Positions 8,422-17,257 of a stretch of 64,000 nt of DNA are shown piece by piece (position 1 is the stretch's first letter; each line of letters starts with the position of its first letter). Made by a program: the position numbers and the translations under genes. Where the stretch lies: assembly GCA_910586205.1 (NCBI GenBank), contig CAJUGD010000002.1, forward strand, positions 186,001 to 250,000. Reading direction: 5' to 3'. This DNA is from an uncultured Lachnospiraceae bacterium. Lineage in GTDB: Bacteria > Bacillota > Clostridia > Lachnospirales > Lachnospiraceae. Under the pieces are notes generated by a model. That model was not told where the DNA came from and did not search any database. It was given only the letters and a program-made list of their open reading frames with translations.

Positions 8422-9055
8422 GAAGCTTCGAATTCTAAACTATACCATTGCCGCCGCAGTCTTCCTTACAACAGCATTTTTATATCCTAAGCTGCCGGAC
8501 CAGATTCCTACCAACTGGGGATTTGACGGAGTCACCCATTATAGTTCCCGAAGCACCATCTGGATCATTGCCGGCATGTCTCCCTTGTTTGCCCTGTTTT
8601 TTGATATCATGCCCTACTTAGATCCCAGGCAGAAAAACTACCAGAAATTCATCGGTTTTTATGATAGCTTCTGTGTGGGAATGCAGCTTTTTTTGGCTGT
8701 TGTCACTGGAATCATTCTTCGGGAAAGCTTTTTCCCCGGACAGATCCACACTGCCAAAATCATCTTTTTCATGCTTTCAATCATGTTTTTGTTTATCGGA
8801 AATTATATGCCTAAAATACAGAGCAATTTTTATGTGGGGATTAAAAATCCCTGGACCTTAAGCAGCGATCAGGTCTGGCGAAAGACCCACCGTCTAGGCG
8901 GAAAGCTTTATGCCGGCTGCGGAATCCTGACCTTGCTGTCTTCATTGCTGTTTTCTGACCGTTTAACAGGAATTTTCCTGATGGTTCTGGTAATCGGCTC
9001 AACCATCATTATCTGTCTGGCTTCCTGGCTCTGGTGGCGCAAAGAATCTGCATGA
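8411..9055 (+). CDS. sdpI: SdpI-family membrane immunity/signalling protein
   Basis: The 214-residue protein has six predicted membrane segments. The N-terminal DUF1648 motif is PDQIPTNWGFDGVTHYSSRS, and the SdpI signature GNYMPKIQSNFYVGIKNPWTLSSDQVWRKTH lies in two parts near residues 135-165. SdpI gives immunity to the SdpC peptide and recruits SdpR. With no toxin gene nearby, the pair may protect against SdpC-like peptides from neighbours. It is the last gene of its operon, followed by a long hairpin. Confidence 0.92.
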   Translation: MKSKKLRILNYTIAAAVFLTTAFLYPKLPDQIPTNWGFDGVTHYSSRSTIWIIAGMSPLFALFFDIMPYLDPRQKNYQKFIGFYDSFCVGMQLFLAVVTGIILRESFFPGQIHTAKIIFFMLSIMFLFIGNYMPKIQSNFYVGIKNPWTLSSDQVWRKTHRLGGKLYAGCGILTLLSSLLFSDRLTGIFLMVLVIGSTIIICLASWLWWRKESA

Positions 9056-9062
9056 CGATGTT

Positions 9063-9127
9063 GGGGTCAAAAGGTCTAAAATCTTTCTGCAAGCAAGCTT
9101 ACATCGGATTTTAGACCTTTCGACCCC
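9063..9127. terminator. long hairpin between convergent sdpI and pfp
   Basis: Arms of 21 bases (9063-9083 and 9107-9127) pair with one mismatch around a 23-base loop. No clear T-run follows, but its place between convergent genes suggests a two-way terminator or RNA-stabilising end. Confidence 0.55.
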
Positions 9128-9161
9128 TCTGATACCGGATTGCCCGTACTTTGCTGAGACT

Positions 9162-10412
9162 CTATTTCTTGTAGTTTACATCCTCTAACCGCAGATGTCT
9201 GGGAAGGCCATCTACCATCATAGGAGTCAGTTCTGCCTGGATCAAAGGCCGCACATAGTTGATAAACTCCGGAGTAACGTAATTGCCCTCCTCATTAATC
9301 CACTCTCTGGGAACCTTTTTCTCTATATTGGCTATTTTATGTACATCATAAATATCTGTAACGCACAGATAGGGATCATCGGAAACCCGTTTCAGTATAA
9401 TCATCTTACCGGTTTCTCCCTCAAAGGCTGCCTTCACTGCCGCGCCTCCTACCTGATAAGCTTCCGTTATATCTACCCGCCCTACAATGTGGGAAGCACA
9501 CCTTTGGAGAGAATTAAACTCAATGGCCCTGGTCTTGCACCCTACTTCTTTGGAAATCTTCTCTGCCAGATACCTGGCGGTTCCCGTAAGCTGGCGGTGG
9601 CCAAAAGCATCCACATAGTCAATATTATCTGTCAATTCACAGACGTAACGTCCGTCCTCTACCTTTACTCCTTCTGAGACTGCAATAACCACGGACTTTT
9701 TTATCTTATGAATCTCCTCTACCTTTTTCATAAACCGATCCACATCAAATGTCAGCTCCGGCAAAAACAGCATATCCGGCCCTTCACAATCCTCTCCTCT
9801 GGCCAAGGCTGCCGCACCGGTCAGCCATCCTGCATTACGTCCCATGATCTCCACTAAAGTCACATTCTGCTGATCATATACCAGACCGTCCCGGATCACT
9901 TCCTTTGTGATCGATGCAATATACTTGGCTGCACTTCCAAAACCAGGCGTGTGATCTGTCACGGCCAAATCATTGTCAATGGTTTTAGGCACTCCCATAA
10001 ACCGGATCCTGCTGCCATTTAAGATCGCATAGTCAGATAATTTTTTAATCGTGTCCATAGAGTCATTGCCGCCAATATAGAAAAAGTATTCAATCTCCAG
10101 CTTATCCAGAATAGCAAAAATTTTGTCATAAATGGTCTGGTCATCCTTGATCTCCGGCAGCTTAAAGCGGCAAGAGCCTAAAAAAGAGGATGGAGTCCTT
10201 TTTAGAAGATCAATATCAAGATCACTGCGGATGTGCTGGGACAGATCCACTACCTGTTCCTCCAAAAGCCCCTGAACGCCATGAAGCATACCAAACACCT
10301 TTTTTGCGCCCCGGTCTCTGGCAGTCTTGTACACCCCTGCAAGACTGGAATTGATTACTGCTGTCGGTCCTCCTGACTGTCCCACAATTACATTTCCCAT
10401 TGTCTGTGCCAT
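9162..10412 (-). CDS. pfp: diphosphate-fructose-6-phosphate 1-phosphotransferase (PPi-type PFK)
   Basis: The 416-residue enzyme has the PFK nucleotide loop GQSGGPTAVINSSLAG at the N-terminus. It has the catalytic PKTIDNDLAVTDHTPGFGSA in place of the GTIDND of ATP enzymes, and GGNDSMDT in place of GGDGS. Those changes mark PPi-dependent or PPi-like enzymes. It converts fructose 6-phosphate to the 1,6-bisphosphate in glycolysis and can run backwards. Length fits this clade rather than the 320-residue ATP-PFK. It is separately transcribed or at the end of the sugar-acid cluster, 102 bases after the kinase gene. Confidence 0.88.
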   Translation of the reverse strand: MAQTMGNVIVGQSGGPTAVINSSLAGVYKTARDRGAKKVFGMLHGVQGLLEEQVVDLSQHIRSDLDIDLLKRTPSSFLGSCRFKLPEIKDDQTIYDKIFAILDKLEIEYFFYIGGNDSMDTIKKLSDYAILNGSRIRFMGVPKTIDNDLAVTDHTPGFGSAAKYIASITKEVIRDGLVYDQQNVTLVEIMGRNAGWLTGAAALARGEDCEGPDMLFLPELTFDVDRFMKKVEEIHKIKKSVVIAVSEGVKVEDGRYVCELTDNIDYVDAFGHRQLTGTARYLAEKISKEVGCKTRAIEFNSLQRCASHIVGRVDITEAYQVGGAAVKAAFEGETGKMIILKRVSDDPYLCVTDIYDVHKIANIEKKVPREWINEEGNYVTPEFINYVRPLIQAELTPMMVDGLPRHLRLEDVNYKK

Positions 10413-10514
10413 ATTCTTTGTAAATCCCCCTTGAATTTTTATCGTTAAGTCTGTGCTCTGCCGGTTTACGGCATATGTTTTTATTTTTTGAGCCGTTTAT
10501 CCGCCATACGGCTC

Positions 10515-11543
10515 CTATCGTGCCATCTCAAGCTGAGGCCCCTTGTGGTTATGGGCTTTAATAATGGTGTTGATTTCTTCTAAATCAGAAGACGGAAGAT
10601 CCCCCGGGATTGTATTTTTCACCGCGCTGGTGGCATTTCCGTACTGCATTGCTTTCTCACAATCAAAATCACTGGACAAAAGCCCATAAAGAGCCCCTGA
10701 AATGTAAGCGTCACCGCTTCCGATCCGATCTACCACATCAATATCACGATATGGCTCCTCCTCATGATACGTATCCTTTTTGGCGTCATAAACCACAGAA
10801 CCAAATGTATGGCATTTGGGACTGTGTACCACTCTCTGGGTAGACGCCACAATGGAAATAGGATATTCTTCCGTAAAGCTCTTCATCATTTCCTTTGCTG
10901 TGCCTGTCTTTAAAAAGGTCAGGCGGGCCGTGTCCTCCGAGCAGAAGAAAATATCCACATAAGGCAGAATCTTTTCTATACATTCCTTTGCCTCTGCCCC
11001 GGTCCACAGATTTCCTCTGAAATTCACGTCAAAGGAAACCAGGGCCCCTTCCTTTTTAAACCGTTTGATCATCTCAACCGCTGTTTCCCGAAGCTGTGGA
11101 CTTAAAGCCAAGGTAATGCCGCTGGTATGAAAGCAGCGTGTGGAGCGATATGCTTCTTCCGGAACATCCTCAATCTTTAAAGAATAAAAAGAGCTTCCTG
11201 ACCGGTCATAAATCACCTTAGGCTTCCTGGGGTATGCCCCATTCTCATAATAGTAAATGCCCACACGGGCTCCCGGAGAATTGTCATAAATAAAATAATC
11301 GTCGCTGACTCCATAAGAACGGATCTTCCCCTTCATAAAAGCCCCGATATCATGAGATGGCAGACGGGAGATAATACCTGTATGCAGCCCTAAAAGAGCC
11401 ACTCCCACTGCCACATTCAGCTCTGCGCCTCCTACCTGCTTTACAAAAGTATCCCCTCTCATAAGCCGCTCATTGTTAGGCGGCGACAAACGCAGCAGCA
11501 CCTGTCCAAAAGTCAGAAGATCAAAATTTTTCTTTTTTTCCAT
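10515..11543 (-). CDS. PfkB-family sugar kinase, KDG-kinase-like, copy 1
   Basis: The 342-residue protein has the ribokinase fold, with the N-terminal FGQVLLRLSPPNNERL, the substrate region GGAELNVAVGVALLG, and the PfkB signature VVDRIGSGDAYISGAL near residue 270, where Asp is the catalytic base. It resembles 2-keto-3-deoxygluconate kinase and is a diverged paralogue of the kinase at 11707. In this context it probably phosphorylates 2-keto-3-deoxygluconate or a related keto sugar acid. Substrate choice between the two copies cannot be read from sequence. AAAGGAGAGG precedes the ATG. A hairpin separates it from the upstream kinase gene. Confidence 0.8.
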   Translation of the reverse strand: MEKKKNFDLLTFGQVLLRLSPPNNERLMRGDTFVKQVGGAELNVAVGVALLGLHTGIISRLPSHDIGAFMKGKIRSYGVSDDYFIYDNSPGARVGIYYYENGAYPRKPKVIYDRSGSSFYSLKIEDVPEEAYRSTRCFHTSGITLALSPQLRETAVEMIKRFKKEGALVSFDVNFRGNLWTGAEAKECIEKILPYVDIFFCSEDTARLTFLKTGTAKEMMKSFTEEYPISIVASTQRVVHSPKCHTFGSVVYDAKKDTYHEEEPYRDIDVVDRIGSGDAYISGALYGLLSSDFDCEKAMQYGNATSAVKNTIPGDLPSSDLEEINTIIKAHNHKGPQLEMAR

Positions 11544-11565
11544 ATTCCTCTCCTTTCGATATATA

Positions 11566-11600
11566 AAATGGCTAATTTCATTTCCGGAAATTAGCCATTT
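11566..11600. terminator. hairpin between the two kinase genes
   Basis: AAATGGCTAATTTC and GAAATTAGCCATTT pair perfectly around a short loop. On the minus strand TTTTATAT follows, a weak T-run, so it may attenuate reading from the second kinase gene into the first. Confidence 0.55.
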
Positions 11601-11706
11601 CGTATCTGTCTTACAAGCAATCTGCCTTATAAATCTTCTTCTGTTTTCCTGTGATGTCTTTTCATGCCAGACTGCCTCTGTAAAAACTTAAACAGTTATG
11701 CCAGGA

Positions 11707-12738
11707 TTATCTCTGAACACGGCCTGAGCCGTCGCCGCCTGCCAGATTCTCCACCTCTGCCCGTGTCACTAAGTTAAAATCACCAGGAATGGTATGCTTT
11801 AAGGCAGACGCTGCCACTGCATACTCCAAAGCTGCCTTCATGTCCTTGCCGTCCAAAAGCCCGCATACCAAGCCTGCAGCAAAAGAATCGCCGCCGCCTA
11901 CACGGTCCACAATCGGTGTGATGGAATACTTTTTGGAATGATAAAACTCACGGGTCTTTCCATCCATAATACATGCAGACCATCCGTTGTTGGAGGCGGA
12001 AAAGCTCTCGCGGAGGGAACTGATAATATACTTAAAGCCAAACTTATCTGCCATCTGATTAAAGATGTCCACATAACCGGCCAGCTCCAGCTCTCCGGAG
12101 GTAACGTCAGTCTTACCCGGCTTAAAGCCCAGAACCTTCTCTGCATCCTCCTCATTTCCGATACATACATCCACATACTGCATAAGGTTTGTCATAACCT
12201 TCTGAGCCTTCTCTGAGGACCACAGCTTTTTACGGAAATTAAGATCCACAGATACAGTCACGCCGTGAGCCTTCGCTGCCTTACAGGCTGCCTCTGTCAC
12301 CTCTGCAGCCAGATCCGACACTGCCGGGGTAATGCCGGTAAAATGGAACCAGTCCGCTCCCTCAAAGATTGCGTCAAAGTCAAATTTATCAGCAGTAGCA
12401 CAGGCAATGGCAGAATCCGCACGATCATAAACCACATTGGAAGCTCTCATGGCTGACCCGGTCTCCAAAAAATAAATGCCCAGGCGATCACCGCTGCGGG
12501 ATATAAACTTTGTCCCCACATTATATTTTCTGAGAGCTGCCACTGCACAGTCTCCGATGGGGTTAGCCGGAATGGCTGTAACAAATTCCACGTCGTGTCC
12601 ATAATTGGCCAAAGACACTGCCACGTTAGCCTCGCCTCCGCCATAGTTCACATCAAACTCATCTGCCTGGATAAATTTCTCATTGTTGGGGGTAGACAGC
12701 CTCAGCATGATCTCTCCCATGGTTACTACCTTTGCCAT
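11707..12738 (-). CDS. kdgK: 2-keto-3-deoxygluconate kinase, copy 2
   Basis: The 343-residue PfkB protein begins MAKVVTMGEIMLRLSTPNNEK and has GGGEANVAVSLANYG and the C-terminal signature IVDRVGGGDSFAAGLVCGLL with the catalytic Asp. KDG kinase makes KDPG, which the aldolase encoded just upstream splits to pyruvate and glyceraldehyde 3-phosphate. The operon order aldolase then kinase, the shared promoter upstream of the aldolase gene and the AAAAGGAG site support the assignment. Confidence 0.9.
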   Translation of the reverse strand: MAKVVTMGEIMLRLSTPNNEKFIQADEFDVNYGGGEANVAVSLANYGHDVEFVTAIPANPIGDCAVAALRKYNVGTKFISRSGDRLGIYFLETGSAMRASNVVYDRADSAIACATADKFDFDAIFEGADWFHFTGITPAVSDLAAEVTEAACKAAKAHGVTVSVDLNFRKKLWSSEKAQKVMTNLMQYVDVCIGNEEDAEKVLGFKPGKTDVTSGELELAGYVDIFNQMADKFGFKYIISSLRESFSASNNGWSACIMDGKTREFYHSKKYSITPIVDRVGGGDSFAAGLVCGLLDGKDMKAALEYAVAASALKHTIPGDFNLVTRAEVENLAGGDGSGRVQR

Positions 12739-12837
12739 AGTCTTCTTCTCCTTTTATTTTTTAGATAACACGGTTCTTAGCTCTGCCAAAACCGCTGATC
12801 TGTTTCATTTCTCACATGTCTGTAAGTTTCGTAAGGA

Positions 12838-13491
12838 TTATTTCGCACGAGCTGCCGCCACAGCATCCACAAATTCCTTTGCCTTTGCCGTAACTGCCGC
12901 AAAATCACCGGTCTTAGCGCCTTTTGTCAAACTGCTTCCAGTACCTACCGCATAAGCGCCTGCCTTGATCCATTTGTCCACGTTGTCCACATCCACACCG
13001 CCGGACGGCATGAACTCGCCCTGGGGCAGAGGACCCTTAAAGGAGCTGATAGCAGCCGGTCCCACAATGTTGCCTGGGAAGATCTTGATAATATCACAGC
13101 CTGCCTCCAAAGCAGTGATAGCTTCCGTAGGAGTCATTACACCTGGCAGCATAGGCACGCGATAACGGTTGCAGAGCTTAATGGTATCCACATTCAGTCC
13201 CGGGCTTACTACATAATTTGCTCCTGCCAGGATAACCGCTCTCGCTGTCTCCGGATCCAGAACAGTACCGGCTCCAATGACAACCTTGTCATTATTTTTA
13301 TATTTCTTAGCCATAGCGGCAATAAAGTCAACTGGGTTCCCCTCATCCATGGTCATGGTAATCTCAATGAAGTTAATGCCGCCTTCAATAATAGCGTCTA
13401 CTACCTTCTCGCCCTGCTCCATGTCCTTTGCGCGGACAACTGCCACCAGGCAATCCTCCTTCATTCTTGCCAATACCTGTTCTTTTTTCAT
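12838..13491 (-). CDS. eda: KDPG/KHG aldolase
   Basis: The 217-residue class I aldolase has the TIM-barrel motifs GGINFIEITMTMDEGNP with the catalytic Glu, GAGTVLDPETARAVILAGANYVVSP, and IIKIFPGNIVGPAAISSFKGP with the Schiff-base Lys before FPG. It cleaves 2-keto-3-deoxy-6-phosphogluconate to pyruvate and glyceraldehyde 3-phosphate. It is the first gene of an operon with kdgK. Its promoter region carries an inverted repeat placed as an IclR operator. Confidence 0.95.
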   Translation of the reverse strand: MKKEQVLARMKEDCLVAVVRAKDMEQGEKVVDAIIEGGINFIEITMTMDEGNPVDFIAAMAKKYKNNDKVVIGAGTVLDPETARAVILAGANYVVSPGLNVDTIKLCNRYRVPMLPGVMTPTEAITALEAGCDIIKIFPGNIVGPAAISSFKGPLPQGEFMPSGGVDVDNVDKWIKAGAYAVGTGSSLTKGAKTGDFAAVTAKAKEFVDAVAAARAK

Positions 13492-13514
13492 AGCGTTTTC
13501 TTCTCCTTTTCTTT

Positions 13515-13590
13515 AATTCGCATATACGAATCAACTTCACAAATGCGAATTTTATAGTTACATATTAATCGTTACCCACTGATTTGTCAA
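13515..13590 (-). promoter_or_regulatory. eda-kdgK promoter with an IclR/KdgR-type operator
   Basis: On the minus strand TTGACA (13585-13590) and TAATAT (13562-13567) are 17 bases apart. Just after the start point, AATTCGCAT and ATGCGAATT form an inverted repeat (13543-13551 and 13515-13523). The IclR gene is adjacent, so this is the likely operator through which a keto sugar acid would induce the operon. Binding by that regulator is inferred. Confidence 0.7.
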
Positions 13591-13607
13591 CAGGAAAATG
13601 CTATTTT

Positions 13608-14363
13608 TCATTGAATATATCCCAAAAGTCTTGACAGCCCGGCAGCCTTCTCTGCAACGATCTGTCCCAGCTCCTCATAATCTTCTGTGGGTTTATAGAG
13701 GCTGGATACACTGATGGCTCCCAGCACGCTGCCATCTGCCCCAAATACCGGTGCGCCTACGCACTCCATATGGTCCTCCAGCTCTCTGGCATCCAAAGCA
13801 TATCCCTGTTTCCTTACTTTATCCAGTTCGGCCGCCAGCAATTCTCTATTTAAAATGGTTTTCTCGGTTTTTTTGCGGAATTTAATCCGCCCCATCACCT
13901 GATTTCTTATGTCCTCATCGCTGTATGCCAGAATCGCCTTGCCCAAGGAGGTGCAGTACATAGGATTCTTTGTTCCCACGGTAGCTGTGGTAATAATCGG
14001 GTTCTCTGGCTCTGACTTGCAGATATAAACCACCTCATGATCCGACCGTACCCCAAAAAACACGGTCTTTCCCACTGTCTTTGCAAATCCCCGAAGCTCT
14101 GGCTCAATCACCCCGATCACATCCAGGTTATTGGTATAGTGAATCCCAATGCGGTAGGCTGTCAGTCCGATGGTATACCGCTGACGGACTCCCTTGTCCA
14201 CGTTAACCATGCCCATCTCTGCCAGCGTAGTCACAATATCATAGGCACTGGTCTTGGGAAGCTCTAATTTCTCACATATCTCATCCAGTGTGATCCCTTC
14301 CGGATTCTTTGATACCAGTTTAAGAATCTCCACCGTCCTCTGAGTCGTCCGATTCAGCTTCAT
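13608..14363 (-). CDS. IclR-family regulator, KdgR-like
   Basis: The protein has an N-terminal winged helix (NRTTQRTVEILKLVSKNPEGITLDEICEKLELPKTSAYDIVTTLAEMG, about residues 3-50) and a C-terminal effector domain with the IclR pattern YCTSLGKAILA and DDREL-like ARELEDHMECVGAPVFG. Members bind small acids, including 2-keto-3-deoxygluconate. It lies between uxaA and the eda-kdgK operon, whose promoter has an inverted repeat. The start is uncertain: a GTG four codons earlier is also possible, because neither start has an ideal ribosome site. A GCCGGC-containing hairpin precedes the gene. Confidence 0.88.
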   Translation of the reverse strand: MKLNRTTQRTVEILKLVSKNPEGITLDEICEKLELPKTSAYDIVTTLAEMGMVNVDKGVRQRYTIGLTAYRIGIHYTNNLDVIGVIEPELRGFAKTVGKTVFFGVRSDHEVVYICKSEPENPIITTATVGTKNPMYCTSLGKAILAYSDEDIRNQVMGRIKFRKKTEKTILNRELLAAELDKVRKQGYALDARELEDHMECVGAPVFGADGSVLGAISVSSLYKPTEDYEELGQIVAEKAAGLSRLLGYIQ

Positions 14364-14454
14364 ATACCCACACACGCCCTTCTGTTCTAATCAGCCGGCC
14401 AAAGCCCCTGCAAACTGCCGGCTGTCCTTTCAATCCGCTCCTTACGGCAAGACT

Positions 14455-15936
14455 TTACAAAGTAACCCCTTGCTTAAAAATCGCCATATCATGAAATCCC
14501 GCTTCCTCTGCCTTCACCTTCCGCCCGGAAGCAACTTCCAGCACATAATCAAACAGCTCTTTGGCAAGCTCCTCCTTCGTCCTGTCTTCTACCATGCGCC
14601 CTGCATTGAAATCAATCCAGTTATCCTTGTGATCAGCCAGCCTAGAATTGCTGGAAATCTTCACGGTAGGTACAGGAGATGCAAAAGGAGTTCCCCGGCC
14701 GGTCGTAAACAGGACAATGTGAGCTCCCGAAACTGCCAGGGCTGTGGATGCCACCAGATCATTTCCCGGCGCCGACAAAAGATTCAGCCCCTTTACCTTG
14801 ACCGGCTCCCCATATGCAAGCACCCCTTTTACCGGAGCGCTTCCTGACTTTTGGGTACAGCCTAAAGACTTGTCCTCTAAAGTAGAAATACCGCCCTTTT
14901 TATTCCCAGGCGAAGGATTCTCATAAATAGTCTGATTATGGCTGGTAAAATAATTCTTAAAATCATTAATCAGAGAAACCGTCTGCTCAAACAGCTCCGG
15001 CGTCTCACACCGGTTCATCAGAATCGTCTCCGCCCCAAACATCTCCGGAACCTCTGTAAGAATCGTTGTTCCTCCTTTGGAGATCAGCAGATCCGAAAAA
15101 CCGCCTACAGTGGGGTTGGCCGTAATACCTGACAGCCCGTCAGAACCTCCGCACTTCATACCAATGATCAGCTCGCTGGCGTCAATCTTTTCCCGGCTGA
15201 AAGCGCCTGCATAGACTGCAAGCTCCTCCAAAAGCTTCATGGCCTCCTCCTGTTCGTCCTCCACATCCTGACACTGAAGGAACTTTACACGCTGTTGGTC
15301 ATATTCCCCGATATATTCCTTTAATACGGGAATATTGCTGTTCTCACAGCCTAAGCCCAACACCAGTACGCCGCCTGCATTGGGATGATGAACCATATCT
15401 GCTAATACCTTTCTGGTATACTCCTGGTCATCTCCCATCTGAGAACAGCCATAGGGATGGGGAAATGCAATCACCTCCTCCACAGTTCCGCCTACAAGCT
15501 TCTGTGCCTTTTTTTCCAACGCCTTGGCAATAGAATTGACACAGCCCACAGTGGGGATAATCCAGATCTCATTGCGGACTCCTGCCTTACCGTCTGCCCG
15601 CCGGTAACCGTCAAAAAAAGCATGCTCGGAATCCTGGAGAGAAGATGCCGCAGGTTCATACTGATAAGAAAGAAGATCTCCCAATGCGGTCTTTAGATTG
15701 TGCACATGGACCCATCCTCCCTCCGGAATATCCTCTTTCGCATTGCCGATACAAAAGCCGTATTTAATCACCGGCTCTCCGACTGCCACTGGCCGCAGAG
15801 CGAACTTGTGACCCTGGGGGATCTCCTCTAGTGTCTTCACCTCATGGCCTCCCACTGACAGCTTCTCTCCCTTTTCTATAGGGCGCAATGCTACTGCCAC
15901 ATTATCCTTCTCGTGAATCCTGATAAAATCCTGCAT
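14455..15936 (-). CDS. uxaA: altronate dehydratase, UxaA family
   Basis: The 493-residue protein has an N-terminal SAF domain (about residues 1-90, VAVALRPIEKGEKL). The large UxaA catalytic region follows, with FPHPYGCSQMGDD, LGLGCENSNIP, GMKCGGSDGLSGITANP and FTTGRGTPFASPVPTVKISSN. It removes water from D-altronate to give 2-keto-3-deoxygluconate, feeding the kinase and aldolase encoded downstream. The specificity could instead be for galactarate or another aldonate, because this family is broad. The gene diverges from lacI-uxaC and has its own operator-controlled promoter. Confidence 0.9.
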   Translation of the reverse strand: MQDFIRIHEKDNVAVALRPIEKGEKLSVGGHEVKTLEEIPQGHKFALRPVAVGEPVIKYGFCIGNAKEDIPEGGWVHVHNLKTALGDLLSYQYEPAASSLQDSEHAFFDGYRRADGKAGVRNEIWIIPTVGCVNSIAKALEKKAQKLVGGTVEEVIAFPHPYGCSQMGDDQEYTRKVLADMVHHPNAGGVLVLGLGCENSNIPVLKEYIGEYDQQRVKFLQCQDVEDEQEEAMKLLEELAVYAGAFSREKIDASELIIGMKCGGSDGLSGITANPTVGGFSDLLISKGGTTILTEVPEMFGAETILMNRCETPELFEQTVSLINDFKNYFTSHNQTIYENPSPGNKKGGISTLEDKSLGCTQKSGSAPVKGVLAYGEPVKVKGLNLLSAPGNDLVASTALAVSGAHIVLFTTGRGTPFASPVPTVKISSNSRLADHKDNWIDFNAGRMVEDRTKEELAKELFDYVLEVASGRKVKAEEAGFHDMAIFKQGVTL

Positions 15937-16032
15937 GGTTCTTCTCCTTATTCAGATTTTAAAATGTCTGTGTTCCTGATACTGCTGACGTACCATTGAT
16001 TTTTATGAATTAAAATGAACAACACGATTGAT

Positions 16033-16078
16033 TGTAAGTGCTTACATGTATTTTACAAAATTCTTGTACATAAGTCAA
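16033..16078 (-). promoter_or_regulatory. uxaA promoter with LacI-type operator
   Basis: On the minus strand TTGACT (16073-16078) and TAAAAT (16050-16055) are 17 bases apart. The operator TGTAAGCACTTACA (16033-16046 in reverse) begins four bases after the -10 box, so a bound repressor would cover the start point. Confidence 0.8.
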
Positions 16079-16109
16079 GTAAAAATCATATAAAATGGCA
16101 ATAAACCCC

Positions 16110-16162
16110 TTGCATTATCCTGGTTAGCTGGGTATAATAAAATTGATTTGTAAGCACTTACA
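16110..16162 (+). promoter_or_regulatory. lacI-uxaC promoter with LacI-type operator
   Basis: TTGCAT (16110-16115) and TATAAT (16133-16138) are 17 bases apart. The same 14-base operator, TGTAAGCACTTACA, occurs at 16149-16162, again just after the -10 box. It is the mirror of the uxaA side, with 116 bases between the operators. Confidence 0.8.
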
Positions 16163-16235
16163 GCACAAATTGCTTCATTTCGTTTTCTATACGGTCCCAC
16201 ATAAACAATATATTTTTCATAAAAGGAGGCGGAAT

Positions 16236-17237
16236 ATGAACATTTACGATGTATCCAGAAAAGCCGGTGTCTCCATTGCTACGGTTTCCCGCGTCCTCAA
16301 CGGCAGCCCCAATGTCAGCGAGCGCACCAGAACCCTGGTGTTGGAGATCATGGAGCAGCTCGGTTATACTCCCAATGTATTTGCCCGAGGACTGGGGCTG
16401 GGTTCTATCCAAACCATTGGCATCATGTGTTCTGACTCCTCAGACCCTTACCTGTCCCACGCCATCTATTATCTGGAGCAAGGGCTCCGCGGCTTTGGCT
16501 ATGATTCTATTCTCTGCTGTACCGGCAGCTCCTTAGAGACAAAGCAGAAGTATTTTGACCTGCTCCGTTCTAAAAAGGTGGATGCCATGATTCTTGCAGG
16601 ATCCAAGTTCGTAGAGAACCGGCCGGAGGATAACGACTATATTGTTCATGCTGCCAAGGAGCTTCCCATTATGCTGGTCAACGGCTACCTGGAAGGAGAA
16701 AACATTTACTCTACTCTCTGCGATGACCGGATGGCTGCCCACCATGCCGCAGGGCTGCTTATTGCCTCTGGCTGCCGCAGCATCCTGTATCTTTACACCA
16801 GCCATTCTTACAGCGGAAAAAATAAACGCAAAGGTTATGAGGATGCTCTGAAAGGCTGCGGCCTTCCTGTGCGGGAAGAATACATTCACCAATGTCCCAA
16901 AAATGTCCTTTCAGCCAAAGAACTGCTGCTTAAGCTTCACGCAGACGGTCTTTCCTTTGACGGAATCCTTACCTCGGACGATACTTTAGCAGTAGGTGCC
17001 GTCAAGTATGCCCATGCCGCAGGCAGAAGCATTCCCGATGATTTAAGCATTATAGGATACAATAATTCCAGCTACGCCATCTGCACAGATCCAGAGCTGA
17101 CATCCATTGACAGTAAGATCGAAGCGCTGTGCACCACTACGATCAATACCCTTATGGGCGTTTTCAACGGAGGTAATGTTCCCAGCCGGACCACCATTGC
17201 CGCCGATTTGATAAAAAGAGCAACTACGAAATTTTAA
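16236..17237 (+). CDS. LacI-family regulator of the hexuronate genes
   Basis: The 333-residue protein starts MNIYDVSRKAGVSIATVSRVLNG, a standard LacI helix-turn-helix with hinge helix (residues 1-60). A periplasmic-binding-protein-like effector domain follows (IGIMCSDSSDPYLSHAIYYLEQGL...GILTSDDTLAVGAVKYA). AAAAGGAGGC lies before the ATG at 16236, which is chosen over an in-frame ATG at 16143 that lies within the operator. It is co-transcribed with uxaC, 20 bases downstream. It probably binds both TGTAAG-N2-CTTACA sites and represses uxaA and its own operon until a hexuronate-derived effector appears. Confidence 0.92.
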   Translation: MNIYDVSRKAGVSIATVSRVLNGSPNVSERTRTLVLEIMEQLGYTPNVFARGLGLGSIQTIGIMCSDSSDPYLSHAIYYLEQGLRGFGYDSILCCTGSSLETKQKYFDLLRSKKVDAMILAGSKFVENRPEDNDYIVHAAKELPIMLVNGYLEGENIYSTLCDDRMAAHHAAGLLIASGCRSILYLYTSHSYSGKNKRKGYEDALKGCGLPVREEYIHQCPKNVLSAKELLLKLHADGLSFDGILTSDDTLAVGAVKYAHAAGRSIPDDLSIIGYNNSSYAICTDPELTSIDSKIEALCTTTINTLMGVFNGGNVPSRTTIAADLIKRATTKF

Positions 17238-17257
17238 TCTAAAGGAGGATCATCCCA

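Noticed and set aside
10490..10515. Terminator between pfp and the first kinase gene
   Set aside because: GAGCCGT and ACGGCTC do pair, but on the minus strand A residues, not T residues, follow the stem.
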